From an uncultured Ruminococcus sp. (GTDB taxonomy: Bacteria; Bacillota; Clostridia; Oscillospirales; Ruminococcaceae): a DNA stretch of 15,427 nt. Both the position numbers and the translations under genes were made by a program. The notes below the pieces were generated by a model. The model was not told the DNA's origin. It saw only the letters and a program-made list of their open reading frames with translations, and searched no databases. Location: positions 1 through 15,427 of the forward strand of contig CAMWRL010000019.1 of the NCBI GenBank assembly GCA_947176685.1. Direction: 5' to 3'. This document shows, one piece after another, positions 6,611 to 13,786 of this stretch. Each line of letters begins with the position of its first letter. The first letter of the stretch is position 1.

Positions 6611-7294
6611 TTACTTTTCGATTTCACGGGTATTGTAAAGGTTCTTTACTTCCTCGATATTGTCAACCGACTTAGCCATAAGTTCAGCGATTTTTTCGTC
6701 AAAGATACCTTCATTGATTTCGTTTACACGGTCAGCAAGGTGTCCGCATTCGGGAGCAATGTACTTGCCGTTGAGTCTTCTTGCAAGCATAGCAACCTGC
6801 GGATGAGAGATTCCGGCAGGACAGCGTGAAGAACATACTCCGCACATTACGCAGTCAAAGGATTCCTCAGCGCACTTGTCAAACTCGCCTCTCTGAGCGT
6901 AAGCTATGTACTGCATAGTATTGAGTTCCTGAGTACAAGCCTTTGTGCAGGCGTTGCAGCCGATACAGCTGTAGATTTCGGGGTATAACTGCATCATAAT
7001 CTGAGTGTTGGGCTTGATTTCCTCAATATTGTAAATCTGCTTTACAAGCGGGAAGAAAGGCAGAGTTGCAACATACATACCCTCCTGTACTTCTGTCTGA
7101 CATGCGAGACAGGCGTGAAGTTCCTGTTTGTCCTTGATTCTGTAGATAGTAGCGCACGCACCGCAGAAACCGTTACGGCAGCCGCAGCCTCTTACGAGTT
7201 CGTAACCGGCATATTCCATAGCCGTCATTATGGTCAGTCCTGCCGGCACCTGATACTTTTTGCCGAACAGGTAAACGTTTAACATATTTTCCAT
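6611..7294 (-). CDS. frdB: Fumarate reductase iron-sulfur subunit, soluble type
   Basis: This 227-residue electron-transfer subunit serves FrdA. The N-terminal ferredoxin-like domain has a [2Fe-2S] set C39-x4-C44-x2-C47-x14-C62, with extra cysteines at 37 and 65. Two four-cysteine sets follow: C110, C113, C116, C120 (CIGCNACTKAC) and C148, C151, C154, C158 (CVMCGVCSSRCP). Both look like [4Fe-4S] sets, whereas classical SdhB/FrdB carry one [3Fe-4S]. The layout resembles the front part of methanogen TfrB but lacks TfrB's C-terminal CCG domain. No membrane anchor gene (frdC/frdD) is present. The ATG at 7294 is chosen because AAGGAG lies 9 bases upstream. A TTG at 7300 in frame would be only three bases from that site. 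Confidence 0.88.
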   Translation of the reverse strand: MENMLNVYLFGKKYQVPAGLTIMTAMEYAGYELVRGCGCRNGFCGACATIYRIKDKQELHACLACQTEVQEGMYVATLPFFPLVKQIYNIEEIKPNTQIMMQLYPEIYSCIGCNACTKACTQELNTMQYIAYAQRGEFDKCAEESFDCVMCGVCSSRCPAGISHPQVAMLARRLNGKYIAPECGHLADRVNEINEGIFDEKIAELMAKSVDNIEEVKNLYNTREIEK

Positions 7295-7310
7295 GTTCAA
7301 TTACTCCTTA

Positions 7311-8156
7311 TTAATATTCGTCAGGCAGTTCGTCAAGCTGGTCGAAACGGAATACAGGTCCGTCCTTGCATACGTACTTGTCACCTATATTGCAGCGTCC
7401 GCATTTACCGACAGCGCACTTCATGCGGAGTTCCATAGTTGTGTATACCTGTGTTTCCGTGAAGCCAAGTTCTTTAAGACCGGCAAGTGTGAACTTAATC
7501 ATAATCGGGGGTCCGCATATAAGAACAGTCTTACTGAGTGACGGATTGAGTTCCTTTACGTAGTTGGGAACGAAACCTACATGACCGTCCCAGCCTTCCT
7601 GTTCCCTGTCGATGGTGAGGTTTACTGTAATGCCGTCATCATTGCACCATTCGTTGATAATTTCCTGATAATCAACAAGGTCATCTTTGGAACGTGAGCC
7701 GTAGATAATCTGTACATCACCATAGTTTGCACGGTTGTCACGTACATAGTTGATTACGGAACGGAGAGGAGCAAGACCGATACCACCTGCAATAAAGAGT
7801 AAATCTTTACCTTTGAGGTCGGTTTCAACGGGGAAATGATTTCCATAAGGACCTCTTAAAGTAATCTGCTGACCGACTTCCATAGCGTGGAGCCATGTTG
7901 TAAGACAACCGCATTTTTTTATGCTGAACTCCATAAATTCCTTGTTTGTGGGGGAAGAGGTTATGGAAAACATACCCTCACCCACTCCGGGTACAGAAAG
8001 CATTGCGCACTGACCGGGCATATGTTCAAAGACCTTACCGCCGACAGTACCGTCAGGAGCTATGGCGTTGACCCTGAAAGTCTTTACATCGGGAGTATCC
8101 TCTCTTATATCTGTAACGACTCCGATGTACGGGATTAATGTATCATTAGCGTTCAT
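7311..8156 (-). CDS. flxA: FlxA-type NAD(P)H:acceptor flavoprotein
   Basis: This 281-residue protein belongs to the ferredoxin-reductase/PyrK/sulfhydrogenase-gamma superfamily. It probably oxidises NADH and feeds electrons to the Flx-Hdr complex. The N-terminal FAD barrel runs to about 110 (FSITSSP near 63, RGPYGNHFP from 101). The NAD(P)-binding domain follows: LLFIAGGIGLAPLRS from 119, YGSRSKDDL from 152 and ICGPPIM from 213. A C-terminal [2Fe-2S] motif has C247, C252, C255 and C263. The ATG at 8156 shares its A with the TAA of flxB (TAATG). GGAGG lies 7 bases upstream, so the longer open frame starting at 8222 is rejected. Nucleotide preference cannot be read from sequence; NADH is expected from the family and pathway. 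Confidence 0.88.
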   Translation of the reverse strand: MNANDTLIPYIGVVTDIREDTPDVKTFRVNAIAPDGTVGGKVFEHMPGQCAMLSVPGVGEGMFSITSSPTNKEFMEFSIKKCGCLTTWLHAMEVGQQITLRGPYGNHFPVETDLKGKDLLFIAGGIGLAPLRSVINYVRDNRANYGDVQIIYGSRSKDDLVDYQEIINEWCNDDGITVNLTIDREQEGWDGHVGFVPNYVKELNPSLSKTVLICGPPIMIKFTLAGLKELGFTETQVYTTMELRMKCAVGKCGRCNIGDKYVCKDGPVFRFDQLDELPDEY

Positions 8157-9175
8157 TATTTTACCTCCAATGCTTTCATTACCTTGACGATGTTCATGGA
8201 GATAGGACACTTGGAAAGACATCTTCCGCAGCCTACGCAGCCAAATTCGCCGTTATTGTTTGAAGGGAAATATACAAGTTTGTGCATGAATCTCTGACGG
8301 AAACGCTCAAGCTGAGAGTTGCGGATATTGCCGTGAGCCATTTTTGTGAAGTCCGAATACATGCAGGAGTCCCAGCAGCGGAAACGCTTGATTCCGTGAC
8401 CTGTGTTGAAGTCCTTTATATCGTAGCACTGACAGGTCGGACATACAAAGGTACATGTACCGCAGCCCAGACAGCTTTCAGAGAGTTCAGCCCACTTTTC
8501 TGATTTGAAGTGTTCCATAAGCGTATCGCCGCCGAAAGCTTCTGTCGAGAGATTTGCAAGCGGAAGTTTAGCCATAATTTCCTTGGTCTGAGCCTTTGTT
8601 TCGTCAAGCTTAGCGGTATCGCCGTCTTCAAGAAGTTCGGAAACTGAATCAACAAATTTCTGACCTTTTTCGTTGTTGGGTCTGAAGAAAATGCTGTCTC
8701 CGTCACTCCAGCAGGAAACATCGCCTTCCGGTTCAGTGGGGTCGATACCGAAAGTACCGCAGAAACAGGTTTCAGCCGGCTTTGCGCAAGCCATAGTTAC
8801 AATAGTACCGTGTTCACGGCGGTTCTTGTAATAGCTGTCAACGGGTTCGCTGAGGAAAACTTTGTCAAGGATTGTAAAGCTTCTTGCATCACATGCACGT
8901 ACACCGAAAACAACAAAATCTTCTGCTTCTTCACGTATGTCAATAACTTCAATCTTCTTGCCCTCTACCTTGAAATCGGCAAGATTTTCGGTCTGCGGGA
9001 AAAAGAAGTCCTTGGCACTGCGGAGTGTATTGAGATTTTTGCTCAGGGTCATACCATCTTCATACTTTTTGTACTCGGAAGCACCATCTGCACGGTCAGC
9101 CGGAATGTAAAGAGTCTGCTTTTCAGCAACTGCCTTAAATAATCCGTTGAGTTTTTCAATAGAGATTTTAAGCAT
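8156..9175 (-). CDS. flxB: FlxB-type iron-sulfur protein (sulfhydrogenase beta / AsrA-like)
   Basis: This 339-residue protein transfers electrons within the Flx complex. The N-terminal ~230 residues resemble the beta subunit of archaeal sulfhydrogenase and AsrA of anaerobic sulfite reductase, with FGVRACDARS at 90-99 and a CFCGTFG motif at 137-143. The C-terminal part carries two [4Fe-4S] sets: C235, C238, C241, C245 (CLGCGTCTFVCP) and C313, C316, C319, C323 (CVGCGRCLSKCP). Extra cysteines C248 and C250 lie beside the first set. Its ATG overlaps the flxC stop as TAATG, with AAGGGGTG upstream, so translation is coupled. The B and C labels are assigned by general resemblance to Desulfovibrio Flx proteins and could be exchanged. 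Confidence 0.82.
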   Translation of the reverse strand: MLKISIEKLNGLFKAVAEKQTLYIPADRADGASEYKKYEDGMTLSKNLNTLRSAKDFFFPQTENLADFKVEGKKIEVIDIREEAEDFVVFGVRACDARSFTILDKVFLSEPVDSYYKNRREHGTIVTMACAKPAETCFCGTFGIDPTEPEGDVSCWSDGDSIFFRPNNEKGQKFVDSVSELLEDGDTAKLDETKAQTKEIMAKLPLANLSTEAFGGDTLMEHFKSEKWAELSESCLGCGTCTFVCPTCQCYDIKDFNTGHGIKRFRCWDSCMYSDFTKMAHGNIRNSQLERFRQRFMHKLVYFPSNNNGEFGCVGCGRCLSKCPISMNIVKVMKALEVK

Positions 9176-10146
9176 TACTCAACACCCCTTTCGTGAACTA
9201 TGCTGGCTTCGCAGTCATCAAAAGTATAATTATTAAGCGGAGCTTTGGAAGTAGTGTCAGCACCTGCCTGATATTCGCCGTAAAGTGAATTTATATCCTT
9301 GATGAACTTTCTGTTAAGGAGATGAAGCGGAATATTCTGCGGACATACTCTTGAACATTCACCGCAGTCTGTGCATCTTCCGGCAACGTGGAAAGCACGG
9401 ATAATATGGAACATATTTTCTTCAAAACTGTCAGCAGCAGCCTTGTTTTCAACGCCTGAATCGGGGTTATTGAAAACGCAGTTTTCGCAGGTACAAGCCG
9501 GACAGACATTACGGCAGGCGTTGCATCTGATACATTTTGAAAGTTCGTTTCTCCAGAAATCGTAACGTTCCTGAGAAGTCATATTTTCAAGCTTTTCAAC
9601 CATATCAAAACGATTTGTATCAGTAACTTCGCCGTCTTCGCCTATGAGTTCATCATAGGTAACGTGTTTTTTGCTCTTACAGCTGAGACATTTATTGCTC
9701 ATAGCGTCAGCAACAGACATTGTTTCATCACCATAAATAGTCTTTACAGTAAGTATATCGCCGTTTCTTTCAACGCCTGTAATACCTGTAATACCTTTAG
9801 CCTTGATTTTTTCAACATCAAGTTTGCCGTCACTCGGAATACCGACAACATAAATATTATCACGGTCAACTCTGTGTTCTTTTGTAAGCTGATTAAGGCT
9901 GTATGTATCGCAAGTCTTGAGGAATGCAAGAATTTTACCTTCTTTCCTGCTTTCCTTTACAAGATACTTTGAAACGTTTGCTGATGTAAAATCGTCATAA
10001 ACGAAATCAGCGTCAATTTCCTCTGGGCTTTCAAAAATCGCCGGAGTGATGTCATAAGCAAATTCGCCTCTTTTCCAGCCGATGACACGGTTTACCGTGC
10101 CGTCTGCGAGAAGCTGTTTTGCCCTGCTGATTATTGCTTCCTGCAT
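9175..10146 (-). CDS. flxC: FlxC-type iron-sulfur protein (FrhB/FdhB-like with ferredoxin domain)
   Basis: This 323-residue protein has an N-terminal half (about 1-165) resembling the FrhB/FdhB family, with the pair C153 and C156 (CLSCKSKK). The C-terminal half has ferredoxin sets C205, C208, C211, C215 (CIRCNACRNVCP), trailing cysteines 218, 220 and 223 (CTCENC), then C258, C261, C264, C268 (CTDCGECSRVCP). The second set is followed by a helix typical of HdrC-like ferredoxins (IPLHLLNRKFIKDIN). It probably relays electrons between the NADH-oxidising FlxA/FlxB and FlxD-HdrA. The start overlaps the end of flxD by 16 bases, with GGAGG 7 bases upstream inside flxD. Exact Flx lettering is uncertain. 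Confidence 0.8.
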   Translation of the reverse strand: MQEAIISRAKQLLADGTVNRVIGWKRGEFAYDITPAIFESPEEIDADFVYDDFTSANVSKYLVKESRKEGKILAFLKTCDTYSLNQLTKEHRVDRDNIYVVGIPSDGKLDVEKIKAKGITGITGVERNGDILTVKTIYGDETMSVADAMSNKCLSCKSKKHVTYDELIGEDGEVTDTNRFDMVEKLENMTSQERYDFWRNELSKCIRCNACRNVCPACTCENCVFNNPDSGVENKAAADSFEENMFHIIRAFHVAGRCTDCGECSRVCPQNIPLHLLNRKFIKDINSLYGEYQAGADTTSKAPLNNYTFDDCEASIVHERGVE

Positions 10147-10577
10147 CGTAAGTCCTCCAATCTGCGGTTAGGTCCAAGTTTCTTTACAGCTTCGGTAAAT
10201 TCGTTCATAGTAGCGGCGAACTTAGCACCTTCAGCGGCGGAAACCCATTCTACTCTTGTACGGTCACGTTCAATGCCGAGAAAATCAAGCATACTGAAAA
10301 GAAGTGTCATTCTTCTTCTTGTGAAGTAGTTGCCTGATGTATAGTGACAGTCACCAGGGTGACAGCCACAAAGTATAACACCGTCTGCACCTCTCTGGAA
10401 AGCCCTGAGAATAAATATCGGATTTACTCGACAGGAGCAGGGTACTCTTATAATTTTAACGTTTGTAGGATAATTCAGTCTGTTTGTACCTGAAAGGTCT
10501 GCACCTGCATATGAACACCAGTTACAGCAGAATGCGACTATCAGGGGTTGAAATTCTTTGTTATCATTTACTTGCAT
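10131..10577 (-). CDS. flxD: FlxD / MvhD-like electron adaptor to HdrA
   Basis: This 148-residue protein belongs to the MvhD/FlpD/FlxD family, which carries a [2Fe-2S] cluster and delivers electrons from an oxidising module to HdrA. Family landmarks are CCNWCSYAGADL at 17-28 and GADGVILCGCHPGDCHY at 63-79. Cysteines are at 17, 18, 21, 47, 49, 70, 72 and 77. Residues 47-50 read CSCR where I expect CSGR or CTGR in the family, an extra cysteine encoded by TGT. The start overlaps hdrA by 10 bases with GGAGG upstream, and its end contains the flxC start. Its presence next to HdrA and FlxA identifies an NADH-coupled rather than a hydrogenase-coupled Hdr complex; no hydrogenase large subunit is present here. 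Confidence 0.88.
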   Translation of the reverse strand: MQVNDNKEFQPLIVAFCCNWCSYAGADLSGTNRLNYPTNVKIIRVPCSCRVNPIFILRAFQRGADGVILCGCHPGDCHYTSGNYFTRRRMTLLFSMLDFLGIERDRTRVEWVSAAEGAKFAATMNEFTEAVKKLGPNRRLEDLRCRKQ

Positions 10578-12574
10578 ATTGCGTCTACCTCCGCCATAAT
10601 CTGACTGTTAGAGAATCCGTTCAAATCCATTGCACCAGACGGACAAGCAACTGTACATGCGCCGCATCCCTGACATACAGCAGGATTAACACTTGCAACA
10701 CGTCTCATTACTGTTGTGCGGTATGGTGTTCTGAATTCCTTATCCTGATATGTGATAGCACCGTAAGGACAAACCTTTTCACAAGCTGAACAGCCGTTGC
10801 ACATAAGTTCATTTGAGTGAGCGACACACGGGTTGCAGGTTATACTGTCCTTTACAAGCAGACCGATAGCTTTGGAAGCGGCGGCACTTGCCTGAGCAAC
10901 GGTTTCCGGAATATCTTTGGGACCCTGACAGGCACCGGAAAGGAAAATACCGGCAGTTGCGCTTTCAACAGGACGGAGCTTGGCGTGAGCTTCTGTAAAG
11001 AAGTCGTTTGTATCCATCTGAGTTGTGAGCATTGTTGCAAGCGGACGAGCTGTCTTGTCAGGTTCGATAGCTGTTGCAAGAACGACCATATCAGCGTCAA
11101 TGTGAAGCTGTTCATTGGAGAGCAGGTCAGAAGCCTGAACATCAATTTTACCGTCTGACTTCGGAGTAACCTTACCTACCATACCCTTTATATAGTGAAC
11201 GTTGTACTGTTCAACGGCTCTGCGGTAGAACTCGTCGAAATTCTTACCGGGAGTACGTACATCTATGTAGAATACATAAACCTCTGTATCGGGATATTTT
11301 TCACGGATAAGCATAGCGTGCTTTGCTGTATACATACAGCAGATTTTTGAACAGTAAGGCTTGCCCTTGCTGTCGTCGCATCTTGAGCCTACGCACTGTA
11401 CGAAAACAATTTTGTGCGGGTGGGTTTTGTCGGACGGTCTGAGAAGTGTACCGCCGTTAGGACCTGCGGCGTTCATAAGCCTTTCAAGTTCAAGAGAAGT
11501 TACAACGTCTGCACACTGATTGTATGCAAATTCATCAAACTTATCAAGTTTAATCGGGTTGTAACCGGTAGCTACAACGATAGCACCGTATTTCTGTTCA
11601 ATATATTCGTCCTGCTGGTGATAGTTTATAGCACCTGCGGTGCAGGCTTCGGCACACTTGCCGCAGACCTTTTCATTAACGTCGCCCTTGCGGAGTTTGA
11701 GACAGTAATTCGGGTCAATTGTAGCAACTTTCGGTACAGCCTGAGCGAACGGAATATAAACAGCACCTCTGTTATTGAGACCGAGGTTGAAAGCATTCGG
11801 AACTTTCTGCATCGGACAGACTTCTGTACAAGCACCGCAGCCTGTACACTTTGTCTCATCGACAAAACGTCTTTTTTTCTTTATGGTAGCTGTAAAGTTT
11901 CCAATAAAGCCCTTTACTGCACTGACTTCGCTGTATGAATGAATAGTGATTTTTTCGTTCTGGGAAGCCTCAACCATTTTAGGTGTAAGAATACAGGCGG
12001 CGCAGTCGAGTGTCGGGAAAGTCTTGTCAATCTGAGCCATTTTACCGCCGATAGTAGCTTCTTTTTCAACTATGTCAACTTCAAAGCCTGCTTCTGCAAT
12101 ATCAAGTGCGGTCTGGATACCAGCGATACCGCCGCCGATAACCAATGCTCTTTTAGCAACGGGGCTTTCGCCTGCTGTAAGAGGTGTGTTGAGCTGAACT
12201 TTAGCGATAGCGGCTCTGCCAAGAATAATAGCCTTTTCTGTAGCAGTAGCGATGTCCTTGTGAATCCATGAACACTGTTCTCTTATGTTTGCGATTTCAA
12301 CGAGGTACGGATTAAGACCTGCGGCAGCAGCGGCTTTTCTAAAAGTATTCTCGTGCATACGGGGTGAACATGAACATACAACAACACCTGTAAGACCGTT
12401 TTCCCTGATAGCGTCCTTTATGAGATTCTGTCCGGCTTCAGAACACATATACTGATAATCCTGTGAGATAACTACTCCGGATTCGTGACTGAGAGCCTCT
12501 GCAACTGCCTTAACGTCAACAGTTGCGGCAATATTTGTACCGCAGTGACAGACAAATACTCCTATTTTCTGCAT
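10568..12574 (-). CDS. hdrA: Heterodisulfide reductase-like subunit A (FAD, electron-bifurcating core)
   Basis: This 668-residue protein is the flavin core of Hdr complexes, the site of electron bifurcation in methanogens. The N-terminal domain has cysteines 9, 11, 44, 67 and 69, as for the unusual cluster there. The FAD-binding motif GGGIAG is at 147-152, in a thioredoxin-reductase-like fold containing TLDCAACILTPKM (C191, C194). An inserted ferredoxin domain has C243, C246, C249, C253 and C291, C304, C307, C311. The C-terminal ferredoxin domain has C592, C595, C598, C602 and C634, C637, C640, C644. The length is typical. GGAGGAG precedes the ATG, 12 bases after hdrC. No CoM/CoB is expected in a bacterium, so the HdrB-side acceptor must differ from methanogens; fumarate via FrdAB is the local candidate. 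Confidence 0.92.
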   Translation of the reverse strand: MQKIGVFVCHCGTNIAATVDVKAVAEALSHESGVVISQDYQYMCSEAGQNLIKDAIRENGLTGVVVCSCSPRMHENTFRKAAAAAGLNPYLVEIANIREQCSWIHKDIATATEKAIILGRAAIAKVQLNTPLTAGESPVAKRALVIGGGIAGIQTALDIAEAGFEVDIVEKEATIGGKMAQIDKTFPTLDCAACILTPKMVEASQNEKITIHSYSEVSAVKGFIGNFTATIKKKRRFVDETKCTGCGACTEVCPMQKVPNAFNLGLNNRGAVYIPFAQAVPKVATIDPNYCLKLRKGDVNEKVCGKCAEACTAGAINYHQQDEYIEQKYGAIVVATGYNPIKLDKFDEFAYNQCADVVTSLELERLMNAAGPNGGTLLRPSDKTHPHKIVFVQCVGSRCDDSKGKPYCSKICCMYTAKHAMLIREKYPDTEVYVFYIDVRTPGKNFDEFYRRAVEQYNVHYIKGMVGKVTPKSDGKIDVQASDLLSNEQLHIDADMVVLATAIEPDKTARPLATMLTTQMDTNDFFTEAHAKLRPVESATAGIFLSGACQGPKDIPETVAQASAAASKAIGLLVKDSITCNPCVAHSNELMCNGCSACEKVCPYGAITYQDKEFRTPYRTTVMRRVASVNPAVCQGCGACTVACPSGAMDLNGFSNSQIMAEVDAICK

Positions 12575-12586
12575 ATTATCTCCTCC

Positions 12587-12970
12587 TTACTTAGTATATT
12601 TTCTGAATGCCGTAACGATAGCCTGCTGTGGTAAATCTTCGTCAAGCATTTCGGGTATCTGGTCTGGAATAAGGTGGTTGTTGCCCTGTATGCGGACAGC
12701 GGCAAGGCGTACAGCTTCAACGACCTTAGCCGGTTCAACGCTTCTGGGACATCTGTCAACACACGCAAAACAGGTCAGACATTTGTATATTGAATCCGAG
12801 TTCATAAGGGTTTCGATATCGCCCTTTTCAACCATATACACAAACTGATGCGGATGATATTCCATTTCGTCGTATGACGGACAGGTGCCGGAGCATTTGC
12901 CGCAGCGCATACATTTCAGGACGTTCACACCGCTTGAACGGATAACCTGTTCTTTAAGATTATTACTCAT
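12587..12970 (-). CDS. hdrC: Heterodisulfide reductase-like subunit C
   Basis: This 127-residue iron-sulfur relay protein passes electrons between HdrA and HdrB. Two classical [4Fe-4S] sets are visible: C20, C23, C26, C30 (CMRCGKCSGTCP) and C64, C67, C70, C74 (CLTCFACVDRCP). A short helical tail follows, as in the family. Its ATG lies within the last codons of hdrB (8-base overlap), with AAGGAGG 6 bases upstream, so the two are translationally coupled. It is separate from HdrB rather than fused. Confidence 0.9.
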   Translation of the reverse strand: MSNNLKEQVIRSSGVNVLKCMRCGKCSGTCPSYDEMEYHPHQFVYMVEKGDIETLMNSDSIYKCLTCFACVDRCPRSVEPAKVVEAVRLAAVRIQGNNHLIPDQIPEMLDEDLPQQAIVTAFRKYTK

Positions 12971-13760
12971 TGTCAGCCTCCTTTACTTCGAGTGCTTCTG
13001 CAAGCAGTTCAGTGAAGTAATAAACCGGAAGTTCAGAACCGGAATTCTTTTTCAGGTTGTACATACACAGCGGACAGGCAGTAATAATCATATCTGCGCC
13101 CTGTTCCTGAGCAGAATCCATAACCTTTGCACTTCTCTTTGAAGCCTGAGCCTTGTCCTCCATAGTTATGTAACCGCCGCAGCATTCGTTGCGCTGAGCG
13201 TAGATAACCGGAGTACCGCCGATAGCCTTAATGAAATCTTCGATAATAGTAGGATTTTCGGGGTCGTCCATAGCAAGAGCCTTGCTCGGACGAAGAAGCA
13301 GACAACCATAATAAGCGGCGATTTTCTTACCCTTGAAAGGATTTACAACCTGCTTTTTGAGGTTATCGAAACCGACAACATCACGGAGCATTTCAAGATA
13401 GTGATAGACAGTAGCCTCACCGTTGTAAGGTTCGTCAAGCTGGAGGTAATTGTTTACCTTTGCAGACATTTCCTCATCGTGGGAAATATCATAATTAGTC
13501 TGCTTGATGACGTTGTGGCAGGCGGAACATACTGTAATAAGGGGTTTGTCAGCTTCCTTTGCGGCGTTGAGAGTTCTCACCGCTGAAAGCTTTGTAGCAA
13601 TTTCGTCTTTGGCTGTCGTGTAAGCACCGCCGCAGCACTGCCAGTTCTCGGGTTCTTCGAGGGAGATTCCGAGAGCTTCGGCAGAAGACCTTGCATAAGC
13701 GTCAAGGTCTTTTGCTTGGGTTCTTAGCGTACAGCCGGGATAATACATAAAAGTATTCAT
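12963..13760 (-). CDS. hdrB: Heterodisulfide reductase-like subunit B (two CCG domains)
   Basis: This 265-residue protein has two complete CCG motifs. The first has C10, C42, C43, C78 and C81 (QCCGGAY, then CSAC). The second has C153, C193, C194, C229 and C232 (ECCGGYI, then CPLC). In methanogen HdrB these motifs bind two non-cubane [4Fe-4S] clusters that cleave the CoM-S-S-CoB disulfide. All ten ligands are intact, so the clusters should form, but the bacterial acceptor is unknown. In methanogen thiol:fumarate reductase the same type of domain is fused to TfrB. Here it is a free subunit in an operon with a short FrdB. AAAGGAAAG precedes the ATG, and the gene begins 26 bases after fumC. Confidence 0.9.
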   Translation of the reverse strand: MNTFMYYPGCTLRTQAKDLDAYARSSAEALGISLEEPENWQCCGGAYTTAKDEIATKLSAVRTLNAAKEADKPLITVCSACHNVIKQTNYDISHDEEMSAKVNNYLQLDEPYNGEATVYHYLEMLRDVVGFDNLKKQVVNPFKGKKIAAYYGCLLLRPSKALAMDDPENPTIIEDFIKAIGGTPVIYAQRNECCGGYITMEDKAQASKRSAKVMDSAQEQGADMIITACPLCMYNLKKNSGSELPVYYFTELLAEALEVKEADNE

Positions 13761-13786
13761 TTGGTACGCTTTCCTTTCTGATAATT

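Noticed and set aside
3610..6829. Long plus-strand open frames opposite the transporter, frdA and frdB (for example 3610-4236 and 5642-6289)
   Set aside because: They lie opposite genes with clear family motifs, lack ribosome sites and have compositions expected of antisense shadows.
8157..8222. Upstream start for flxA giving a 303-residue protein
   Set aside because: The extra residues match no family member and would lie inside flxB. The ATG at 8156 has GGAGG at ideal spacing and overlaps the flxB stop.
10568..13760. A methanogen CoM/CoB heterodisulfide reductase from an archaeal contig
   Set aside because: The Shine-Dalgarno sites, sigma-A promoters, FumC and FlxABCD are bacterial in character; no hydrogenase or methanogenesis genes are present.
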